A stretch of 64,000 bases of DNA from Microbotryomycetes sp. JL201 (Eukaryota; Basidiomycota; Microbotryomycetes): contig JAQYUZ010000018.1 in assembly GCA_033819885.1 (NCBI GenBank), positions 1-64,000 of the forward strand, in the 5' to 3' direction. A program made the position numbers and the translations under genes. The notes beneath the pieces were generated by a model. The model had not been told where the DNA came from, searched no databases, and saw only the letters and a program-made list of their open reading frames with translations. This document shows, piece by piece, positions 47,098 to 57,044 of the stretch (within the stretch, counting starts at the first letter, position 1; the number at the start of each line of letters is the position of its first letter).

Positions 47098-49141
47098 TCA
47101 GAGAATACCCTGAACATCCAAAGGGTCAGTCTGGGCGACGAAATCAGTCGTCAATTCACGAACCAGCTCGTTGATGGCGGCGGCCAAAATGCTCTCTTCG
47201 ACCGCGTTGAAGACAACCCTGAGCTGCTCCGTGTCCGTGGCACCTGTTGAGCAAAACGTGCCAAGGTTCAGCACAACACGCGTTACAAGCTGAAGCGAGA
47301 GCTTGCTCACAAGTAAAGTGCACGTGCAGCGGCCTATTTTCGTGATTTCTGTACAACGGCACAAATTTGCTGCGCATGTACTCTGAAGCGGTCGGGTAGT
47401 CCGACGGGCCTTCATAGTCCGAGTAATACTCGTAAATGGGTGACGTGATGAGCTTTGCTTTGAACAGATCGGTCTTATTCAAGAACAAGATGACAGACGA
47501 CTGGGCGAACCATCTGTACGATAAAAAGGCGTCAGCGCCCATGATTGAGGCCCAGTGCATATGGCGAGCGCACCGAGAGTTCGAGATCGACTCGAACAAG
47601 CCAGCGGCCTCGTTCATCCGGTTAATATCAGAGTCCTCGTAGAGTGTCTGATCATACTCGGATATAGCAACAAGGAAAATCAGGACGTTGACGTTTTCGA
47701 AGCAGTGGATCCTGACCGATAACCGTGTCAGCGCGCAAAGACGGCGGCTCATCTTGGTCTGTAACGAACCATTTTTTGCGCTCTGAACGCTGTCCACCGA
47801 CATCAAAGACGACATATTGTAGCTGGACCAGAATCCTTGTAAGAGTCTGTCGCACACGGCCTCGCAAAAGCACTTACGATGCCGACTTGGAACCGCTCCT
47901 CAGTCAAGCCGGTGGTCTTGACGCGCGACCTAAGAATGTCTTGATCTGTCGGCACATAATCTTGTGCTCCTATTCTTTCCGCACTATCAAAGTAACTAGA
48001 GTAGCGAACGCGTGAGCAAGCGTGGCGGACAAGCTTCGGCGGTGACTGACTAGCTGGCAGAGTCGTTCAGTTGAAATTCTCGGCTTTTCGACACGCAGGC
48101 TTTTGTCGTCGGGTCGGCCCACAATGCGACAAGTGCTTTTGTGACTTGAGGGTCGAGCATGGGTGGGCAAGGATCATGCGCCGACACGCGGATCGACATG
48201 ATGTATGCCGCCTTGTCCCTCAAATGCGGCGCCAAGGGCATGTTGAGGTCGTGCAAAGCCTCGATGACAACTTGCATCGATTGAATCTGTGCGCGCACGT
48301 GCAAGTGTCAGTGCAACTGTGAGCTTTATTCGAGGGTGCCGAGCCGTGTCGACGACTGACCAAGTTTGCGTAGACAATTTCGCGGTACCCATCTCGCTCT
48401 TCATCCGTGTAGCCTCCAACATGGTGCAAGCGCATCTGCTTCAAGATGGTCGACTACATGGAAAAAGGGACCGCGCGCTGACAGTCAGTCGAACCGAACG
48501 GTGGCACGACCGGCAGGCACGGCTTACCTTGCCGGATTCACCCGTGCCGAGCAGCAAGAGCTTGACAGATCGCCTGAGGGGAATTGCAAGCCGTCAGCTC
48601 GAAAAGGACGATACAAGTGTCAATTTGTGCCAAGGCTCGGCTTGGCCCGTCGGAGCCTGCTGATGCTCGCCCAAGGCGCCCCAGATCTCGCCATGCAAAG
48701 CAAAGACGGAGCGCCTGGAGCGAGAATTTGTTGCTTCTTGTTGAACGTCACCGAGTCAACGTATAAGAATTCAGTAGCGCCGACGAGCTTTGCGGATGAC
48801 GGTCCAGCCCACTTTGGCAAGCCTGCGGCACGCGGGCTCGACCCTGCAGCCATGCATCGAAAGCCACGGATGAAGCAGCGACAGCAAATAGGTTTCTGAG
48901 TCGGACCATGTCGCCGTTCTGATGCCTGACTCGTCGGGCGGCCCGCTGTGTGGCTGACGCCGGAAAGGGCAGCGCCGCGCCGCGCCTGGTGCAAACCATT
49001 CGACGTGCCACGCTCGGTTCAAGCCGTAGGATCGAATCATAACAATACTCACTTGGCGACCTGCTTCTCCTCCTCTTGCTTCTTCTCCTTGACGGCATAC
49101 TGGTAGTCCTGCTCGGCCGCCTTTGATCCTCCGCAACCCAT
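47098..49141 (-). CDS. Heterotrimeric G-protein alpha subunit 2, multi-exon
   Basis: The N-terminus [20 protein letters not shown] (49141) has the acylation pattern. [12 protein letters not shown] + S is the P-loop, then [20 protein letters not shown], a helical domain ending [26 protein letters not shown] (switch I Arg), [14 protein letters not shown] (switch II Gln), [34 protein letters not shown] and [20 protein letters not shown]. The stop codon is at 47098. Read straight through, the C-terminus has 18 residues more than any typical G-alpha; removing a 54-nt stretch (47110-47163) with intron features restores AAAINELGIL and the exact standard length. Both readings stay in frame. Paralogue of G-alpha 1. 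Confidence 0.92.
47110..47163 (-). other. In-frame, stop-free 54-nt putative intron at the G-alpha 2 C-terminus
   Basis: The minus strand reads GTTCGTGAATT...CTGACCCTTTGGATGTTCAG: GTNNGT donor, CTGAC branch-like site 15 bases before the AG, and AG acceptor. Its length is a multiple of three with no stop. Splicing gives 25 residues after TDT, as in G-alpha i; retention adds 18 residues four positions from the end. Confidence 0.65.
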
Positions 49142-49722
49142 CGTAGCCCGTGTGCTCGTGTGTGTTCCCGAACGAAATAGATTTGGCTACCACTCCGACG
49201 AGTCAAGAAGGAAAGCGTGGAGTGTGTCAAATTTCTGGCGTCGGCGGGCAAGGGAGAGGCGACGAGGTGCCTCTAGTTCGGCAATTAGGCAAGTCGCCGC
49301 GTGCGGGCGATCGCACACGCACACAACGTGGAAATACAACCGCAACCCGCGCACGCGCGAGAAAGGGTACAAAGTCTTGACGCGGTTCAGTGAAAAGGTA
49401 ACAGACGGCTACAGCCATCCCTCGTCATCTGTCGCGACTGTTTCTCTCAAGTGTCGTTGGACTGCGCAAGTCTGGACTCGCGGGCGAGGCGACATAAAAC
49501 AGTTCCGGACGCGCGAGTGCCGCGGCTGTAAAGGCAAAACAAGCTCTATTTCGCATTTTGAGACGCATGCAAAAGCCGTCGAGTCCTTCCAAAGACCACA
49601 TTGTGTCCGGTACGCAGCTTGCCGTGCCAGGAAGCGCGCACCGACTGCGCCAGTAAGAGAAGCCAGTATGTCATAGACGTCTGGGCTGCCTGCATGACAA
49701 CACATCTGTAGTATAATCAGAG

Positions 49723-50742
49723 CTACTTTTTGCCTTTTTTCGTAGCCTTTGGAGCCCCACTGTCCCAGACCCAAAGTGATTTGAACGGTAAGCAAGCTGT
49801 CGGACACATTGTAAAACAGAGGCAAACGCTTACACAATGTCCCTCTTGCCAAGTGCTGTGCCAGGACTTTGCAACGTCGTTCCTTCCAAAAAGCTCAAAT
49901 CGCTCTCGACGTCAAACTGAGACTTGTCATCGCCTTCCTTAGGAGCTGCTCGTCCGTTCTGTGCAGCGAATGAAAACTTGTTGGCAAATCTAGCCAATCG
50001 TCCAGACTCGTCTTTTTCGACTTGACGAGATCCTTTCGCGTCAGGCGCGGGAGGGTTCCACAACTTGTGATTTGTTGGAGAATTTGTAAGCGGAATAAAC
50101 GGACGAGGTGCTGTCATGTATGTGATTTGTTGAGGACCTGACAATGGGGATAACGACTGGCGGGCCAAAGCACACAAATAGTCAGCACGCAAAGCATGGT
50201 GGCTTCGGAACGGAGAAAGGCGGTGGGTTGGCTGTAGTCAAAAGATGCAAGAGACGAGAGCTTCGATACGCATGGACCCAATCACCGAAGAAGTGATGGT
50301 CGTTCGCGGCGCTTGCCGTTGCAGTGGCCACATTCGAGGTGTGAATGACGACAGTAGTCTCAAGCACAGGCGCAGCCGCCGCTCCTTCTGTCGAGATGCA
50401 AGACCAAGTGCACATCATACAATGTGCAGTATTTGGAGTCGGGCTGCAGCCCATTGCGAGGCACTCCGCTTCGTTCATCCCTCGGCGCACGACGTGTTCC
50501 GTCGTTGTCACCTGTCCAAAGAAGGATGCCTCTTTGGTATATCAACTCACCTTTTCCTTGCCCTTGCCAGCGTTCTGCTGCTGTTGCTCGACGGCGAACG
50601 GCGCCGGAGGATGCGCGACGACCGATCGAAACACGGTCAGGCGCGCCGGTGGTAGCCGTCGACTACTTGCAGACGGCTTGTACTTTGGAACACTTGTTCT
50701 GAGGGCTTTTCCCACGCTCGAAGACGTGGACGCAGCGGGCAT
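49723..50742 (-). CDS. Small basic/disordered protein of unknown function, multi-exon
   Basis: Exons with coding character: MPAASTSSSVGKALRTSVPK (50742; the frame is open to a further Met at 50814) running to PFAVEQQQQNAGKGKEK; an exon starting near 50160 with SGPQQITYMTAPRPFIPLTN, PTNHKLWNPPAPDAKGSR and SQFDVESDLSFLEGTTLQSP; and a last exon reading SLWVWDSGAPKATKKGKK to a stop at 49723. The middle splice pattern between about 50190 and 50530 is not resolved and another exon may be present. No domain recognised. The Lys-rich end could be a nuclear or nucleolar signal. Confidence 0.45.
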
Positions 50743-50909
50743 CTTGGGCGGCGGAACGAAAAAGCTATGGCTTGTACGGGTGCGACACACAACAGATGTG
50801 CAGTCGAGGTTCATCGGGTCTTCACCACATGACTTCCGCTATTATACGTTCATGACAAGTCTGGTGTTTGAGAAATTTCAAATTTGGCCAGAAGCGAGAG
50901 TGCAAGCGA

Positions 50910-53010
50910 TCAGTCGCGCTGGACAATCTCGATTCTAGCTCTCTGCTTTAGGTCTTCAGGCTTGAGATTGAAGCATTCGTCAATCAGAGCCGCTTTGAAA
51001 GTGTTTGGCCCTTTGACATCTGGTCGCATCGCGGCGATTTCGGCTGCGACATTGATAGCCAATAGACTACAAACATGCAGCGACATGTCAGAAAACTCGT
51101 GACAGGAAAGTGAAAGGGTTACGTGGAAAGCTTACCCTGCAACGGTGGCAACGAGTGGGCCGGAAGGGTCTCGCAAAGCGGCAAAGGATGCGACGGCACT
51201 GCAACAACGTACGGATCAGCAGCATTTACAAGCACAATTTGACGCCTTTGCAGACTGACGTCGACGCCATGCATCCGCTCCCCGTAATGACCGATTGCCA
51301 CTCGTGACCGTTCTCAAGTTTCAAAGTCGCCATGCCGTCCGACACATAGTCGACCGGACCAGACATGGCCACGACAAGTTCTGCAACGGAAAGCAGTCAA
51401 CGACTGGCCGTGGTTCAATCTTGACCGCAAGAACTTGCTTTCTCTTCTGGCCAGTGTCTCGACAACAGTGACTGGGTCTTTAAAGCCCGAGCCGACGGAG
51501 TCTACGCCACGAGACTTGACCTCTGTGCTCCCGGCCAAAGACCCAATTTCGCCTGAAATTTGCAGATTCGTAAATTCCTGGATTCTCTGGTGCTACGGTC
51601 GAAAGCAACTGGTCACTCACCTGCATTACCTTTGATAATGCTCATGTGCACGTTGCTCAGCAATTCTGTGGCAAGCCATTAGCTTTTTATCCGCGTCTCG
51701 TCCGGATGATACAGACTACCGACTCACCGCTTGCCGCTTGCTTTCGGTAACTCGTCGCACCTACGCCTACGGGGTCAAACACGATCGGTTTGTCATTCTC
51801 GTTGGCGGCAAGTCCGGCCGTCAAATGAGCGACTCTTTGCGCTTCCGTGATAGTTCCGAGGTTGAGCAACAAGCAGCCTATCAACTCTGACAGACTCGGG
51901 GCCTCTTCCGGTGAAGCAGACATGATGGGAGATGCTCCGAGAGCGAGCGTCAAGTTTGCAGTATCGTTCATGACGACTTGATTCTGTGCCGAACGAGGGA
52001 GCGGATGCTATGTTAAAGAGTGGGGAACAACTCACGACGAACCACCTACTGACCGTGATGTGGTGAACAAGCGGCTTTCGTTCGTCATTGCGAAGCAAAG
52101 ACAACAGTTCTGCAGCCTTTTCGACAATTTTGTCTGGCTGCAGCTCTTCGCGAGGAATACGTCTTGGGTATTCCGGTTTCTTATCAAACAATTGCCTCAA
52201 CTGACGGGCAGCCGCTTGCGGGTCCTCGGCAGCGGCGATTGAGGATACGACAGCTAAACCATCAAGGTGACGGTACTGTCCAGAAGGCAGTGGCGCCGCC
52301 GTCTGCTTCAGAATGTTGGGAATCGTCATCGGCGTGACGCCACCTGCTCGATAGATCGAACAGGTCAGAAAAGACCGCCCACAGAGCTCAACCAAACGAC
52401 TTCAAGGGGCTCACCAATGACGACAGCCTTGATGTGGCTGTCCCCGAGAGCCTCGACGATAGCTCTGACGCCTCGAGTGCCCATGAGCGGGTTCAAATCC
52501 TTTTTCGTGGCCGTGCCGTAGCAAGGACCAATACCAATGTAATCCGCAACGCCCTCGTCTACTACTTGCTGCAATTCTCCGAGCGTGTTGACCGAGACGC
52601 CCAGCAGTTGATCCGGTCCGAGGAGTTGGCGAGCGAGCTTTGCCGGCAAATCTTTTTGGCCCACATGCAAGCCGCAGTTGACGGCAAGCGCAATGTCAAG
52701 CCTGTCGTTGATCAACATGGGCACGTTGTACTGTCACAGACGCGTAGCATCAATGCCCGAGTCGGCTCAATTCTCTCGATGGTCAGCCATCAGGCTTGCT
52801 AACCTTGTCGCACACTTGTTTGCTTTTGGTGGCGATTTCAAGAAATGTTCTGCTGTCCGTATCCTTTTCCCTGATCTGTACGACCGTGACGCCGCCTTTG
52901 AGCGCTTGTTCGAGGTGCGCTAGATAATACTCTGGTTCATGTGGTCGTTTTGGGAGCATCTCACGCCCTGTCACATAGTACACAGCATAATTGACGCTCG
53001 GCGGTGCCAT
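50910..53010 (-). CDS. THI6: Bifunctional thiamine-phosphate synthase / hydroxyethylthiazole kinase
   Basis: In fungi one protein couples HMP-PP with HET-P (N-terminal ThiE half) and phosphorylates the thiazole (C-terminal ThiM half). ThiE half: NYAVYYVTGREMLPKRP (start 53010), LKGGVTVVQIREKDTDSRTF, MLINDRLDIALAVNCGLHVG + QKDLP, LLGVSVNTLGELQQ, YIGIGPCYGTATKKD. ThiM half: PLVHHITV, NDTANLTLALGASPIMSASP, EEAPSLSELIGCLLLNLGTI, DKPIVFDPVGVGATSYRK, and a last exon INVAAEIAAMRPDVKGPNTF + KAALIDECFNL stopping at 50910. Both halves look complete. I looked for a TPP riboswitch upstream and saw none. Confidence 0.95.
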
Positions 53011-54253
53011 GTCTCGACGGTGCTTGTCGCAGTGTCAAACAAAGGGCGACGCTCGCTCGCGCGCGCGTCATCGCAGTGGGATTAACAGTGCATGATTCAT
53101 GCAAAATCTCAAACGTTTGCAACAATTTCGCAACAGACGTATGGCTGTCAACTATCGGTATGGCATTGCACCGCGAGCTAGAGAAACACCAACGAGTCCT
53201 AGCATGAATACGTGAATACCACCTGTCATAGCAATCACGCAAAAGTCAGTGATCTTGAACAGTGCGCTGCAAACGTTGCTATGCCACGTCGGTGGATCAG
53301 ATGGGGTTGAAACAAGATGATAGGTTTGTCCTCAAGCGGCAAGGGATGTGTAGCCCAGTACCTTCGGAGTGAACTATTACTGTTTGGATCATCACATCCG
53401 ACGATGGCAAAGTAGCCAAGTCAAGCAAGGAGCCTGCGAGACAACGCATGCACAGGCTCGGCCGAGACAGGAAAAATCACTGTGGTGCTTCACGAGTGCC
53501 ATGAACAGCCGCACAGGCTAATGCTTGACATGCCAATCGACCATTTGAGAAGGTGCTCACCCAGAACGTGGAACTGACCACGCGCCAAGGTTTCTGTCGA
53601 GGGGGGGAAAGAGCTGCCGCAAGACAAGCGTCGATGATCTTTTTCTTTCGCCGCCTCCTGTTCTTGGTCACGTGATCCCAGTATGAGTCTCGACCGCCGT
53701 CTGTCGTTTCTGAACATGAATTCAAACAACATTTAATGTGTGACTCTAATTCGACTGAGCGTGCGCACGTCTGACGTTCGCCGCAACCGCAAAATTCTGT
53801 CGCCGAAAGCGGAAGGCAAACTGAGCGTCGACGCTGTGGCCGCGCTCAGGCGGGTTCAGATCGCTTCCAGCTGCCAGGGTCACGTGTGTTTGCGTCAGTA
53901 AGGGTTCCAGAAGTCCGGCGTCGTCAAGGTTTCAGGAGAATGAGAACCCAAGCACGACCCTTCGTCTTTGGCCTGTCTCGAACACTTTTCGGTGCGCTGT
54001 GCTTGGAACTAGAGTCTTGCTCAGACGTCGACCGCCGACTTTCGATACGAACACCGGAAACTGGAACTTGACGCTTGAGATTCCCTGTTCGGGGGATCGC
54101 CCGGTTTCGCCGACATCCAGGACGAGAGCTTGTCGGACAGACAAGCCTCTCTCCTCTTTCTTCACGTCACGCAGTCGAGCGAGGTGGCAGGCTCGCTCGC
54201 TCCAATAGACAGCACAACCAGCCTCGCTATCGTTTCAGCCCAGAGGGTACAGG
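53011..54253. promoter_or_regulatory. 1.2-kb divergent intergenic region with two GTCACGTG sites
   Basis: GTCACGTG occurs at 53667-53674 and 53879-53886. Short frames such as 53477-53725 (minus) and 53932-54165 (minus) have no recognised product. It separates THI6 from the glycosyltransferase gene and is one of the two longest gene-free stretches in the window. Confidence 0.45.
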
Positions 54254-56974
54254 ATGAGTCCGCCAGCCTCGCCATCGACTCGCCATTTGAGTTGGATGCC
54301 GCTATTTGTTCCGAGGGGGGGAGGGGAACCGCTCGCGACAACATTAATGCTCCCACCACTCGAAAGACGGCGACAAAGCTACGTGTCGCTCGCTTCGACC
54401 GGTTCTTCCTCAGAATCTTCGTCCCCTCCGTCCTCGTCGTCTTCATCTTGCCACTCCTCCGTTATCGATCCAGATTCGCCAACATCTGCCACTTTTGCGC
54501 ACGTGAGCGCACCTCGACTTATCAATGCGCAACAGTCATCGCCCACCGGACTCGGGTTCAGGGCCGCCGTGTCATCGAGCATATTGATCGGTCAAGCTCC
54601 GGATCAAGGCACGTGTCGCGGTCAGGTGGACCAGCGTGTTATGCAGCAAATGCCTTCGAGCCATGACGCCGCTTCTGATGTGAGCGGTAGTCATTTCCGG
54701 CGGCGATCGAGCTCGACTGTACTCCTGGGCGGTCAGGCCGCCGCCGAGGCGGCCGCTCAAGCAGCTCAGGCGGCTCGAATGGAACGTATGCGCAGCTTAA
54801 CAAGCGTCATGGACGATCCTCTGAACCAGAAGCGAAACTCGACTTGGCACAAGGTGCACGCGTTCAACGAAAAGCAACGCAAACGGGCAAAGTTTCGTCG
54901 TAATTTGCAAATTCTGTTTGCTACGGTCGCGTTATATGCCTTGTGGAGATTGAGTCGGAACAGCAAGTCGACCGACATCGACAGCCTGGTAGAAGGTGCT
55001 GAGTGGACAAAACCAACAATCCAGTTCAAGCTGCCGACACCTCAATCGCTGTATGATTCGCTCGAAACGATACCGTACCCAACATCGTCACACCCTCGCA
55101 CTCCGCCGCGCTCAGAACGGCACAAACTCCAGTTTTCGGATTACCTGACGACGCGACTCGGCTCACATTTTTCGTTTCCGTCCTCACTCGACGGACCTGC
55201 GACGAGGCGGCCATCTCACTTGTGGCTGACGACTGCAACAAATTCAACCGTGCGTTTGTCGACACGACATCTTGGTTCTTTCGTCGACACCATCTCGATG
55301 GATAAGAATCTGCAACGAACCAATGGTCGACGACCGTCAGATTTTTCAGACTTGAACGCCGTGCGCAAACTCGTCGTTTTGTGCAGAGACGATGGTTGCA
55401 TGGACTACTGCCGTGAGCGATCCGACATGTACTGCTACGGAGGATTCATCGATGCGCGAGACGATGGCGTGAGCAAACAAGGTGAAGAGATTGTCAAGCT
55501 CAAGGGCACTGTCGCCGCGCTCGAAAGCGGTCGGCGAGTGTTTTTCGTCGACGAGTATGTGCTTCTTCTGCTCCAGGCACTCGGTCTGCAAAGTTGTGAC
55601 GATGACCGTTCGCTTTTTCAGTGACGTGTACTTCAAAGAAGATCCGGTGCCTTACCTTGGCGCGCTCGACCAGTTCGACTTGCAGATTCCAGACTCGTGG
55701 GCGACGGGCAAGCTCAACGCGGTAAGGTGCCGGCCGCGCTATCGCCAGGACAAAAACTGACTATTGTGGCGCTGCAGGGATTCATTGTTCTAAATCCGAC
55801 GAGCAACGTCATCTCGCTGTGGCAAAGGCTGCTCGACATCACGTTGGTTCCGGCGCCACAGCGCAGAGTTTGGTCAACGACAAACTTGCTGCTTGACCCA
55901 GCAGGCGCCGACAGAGACCACTCTCGCGCACACTCGCTGCCTCTACCAGCTGACAAGATTAACACGGAAGACGACGGTATCGCATCAAGCTATGGCCAGA
56001 GCGAATTTGAAAGTCCGTGGGCAGGTGGCATCGACGTCAAGGTACTCGACCGCAAACGGTTCAAGACGAGTAGTGGCAGGCTTTCCAAAGTCGATTGGGA
56101 GAATGATCGACAGGATCTAGCCATCTACCACCATTGCGTGTGCTGTGGCGACCCAGTTAGTCACCTCGAGATCCTGAAAGAAGGATCTCACGAGACTGAT
56201 GACGTCCTTACCGGCAAACAGGTAACAAATGACTACATTGCGGGAGCTCTCGGTTACCATCAACCAGAAGTCGCGTACCCTCATCTTGACTCGGCCGAGC
56301 CTGGAGCACACTTTCCGTTTGTGCTCAAGACGGCGCCCCTGCGAGGCTCTGGCGACAATTTGACGGCAGACATGACACTGCTGCTTCAGCTCGCCCACGA
56401 CTCGAACAGGGCTCTTATACCCCCACTGAAAGCGACGCTCGTCCGGACCGTCTTGGCGTCCAATTCTTCTTCCATCAACAATTCGACGAATGACGCCTTC
56501 GAGCCCGTGTACACTCACGACGCAATTGAGAGGTACATCTGGCGTCTGTTTCCGATCGCCCACTGGGCATCAAAGACCACTTCTGGTCCTGGCTCGCTCG
56601 TATCAATCAAGGAACCAGCCTACGCTTCTCACCTCGTCTCTCACTTGAAAGACAATTACGCAGGCTCGCGTCAAATCGAGAGACAGCTGCATGAAGTTCA
56701 AGACACGTTGTACCTCGACTTGAGAAAGTTTAAAGATTACAAGGCGGCTTTGAGAGCTTTGACGAGACCGTTCCTGTCAACGACAAAGGTCGTGATCGTC
56801 GAAGGCTTTGACCACGTCAGGCGAAACGAAAAGTGGTTGGCTCAAGATATAATCAGAGACGAACTCAACCAGGTGGTCGAGACGTGCAAAGGGTTAGAGC
56901 GTGACCTCTCGATTGACCGAGACAACGATGCTCGAGACAAGGACGGCTACTGTCTGCCTTTGTGCGTGGAATAG
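54254..56974 (+). CDS. Type II membrane putative glycosyltransferase with DDD motif, three exons
   Basis: Exons 54254-55554, 55622-55721 and 55778-56974 join in frame (introns 67 and 56 nt). A Ser-rich cytosolic tail is followed by a basic stretch KQRKRAKFRRN and one membrane span (LQILFATVALYALWRL), the layout of Golgi glycosyltransferases. The splice at 55554/55622 creates FFVDDDVYFKEDPVPYL, a DxD-type metal/nucleotide-sugar site, and the second splice gives LNAGFIVLNPTSNVISLW, the LNxGF motif found in GT77-like and related nucleotide-diphospho-sugar transferases. After that the lumenal part contains several possible Asn-Xaa-Ser/Thr sites (NSSSINNSTN). It ends YCLPLCVE at 56974. Donor, acceptor and product are unknown. 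Start 54254 is the first Met of the long frame. Confidence 0.72.
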
Positions 56975-57044
56975 TTTCATGACTGCTTGCCTGTTTAGTT
57001 CATTTTTGCTTGTAGTTCGTATTTGCATTGCATTATCCATCATC

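Noticed and set aside
53011-53400. Possible TPP riboswitch upstream of THI6
   Set aside because: Fungal TPP riboswitches are known in THI4- and NMT1-type genes and have recognisable core sequences such as CTGAGA; none was seen here.
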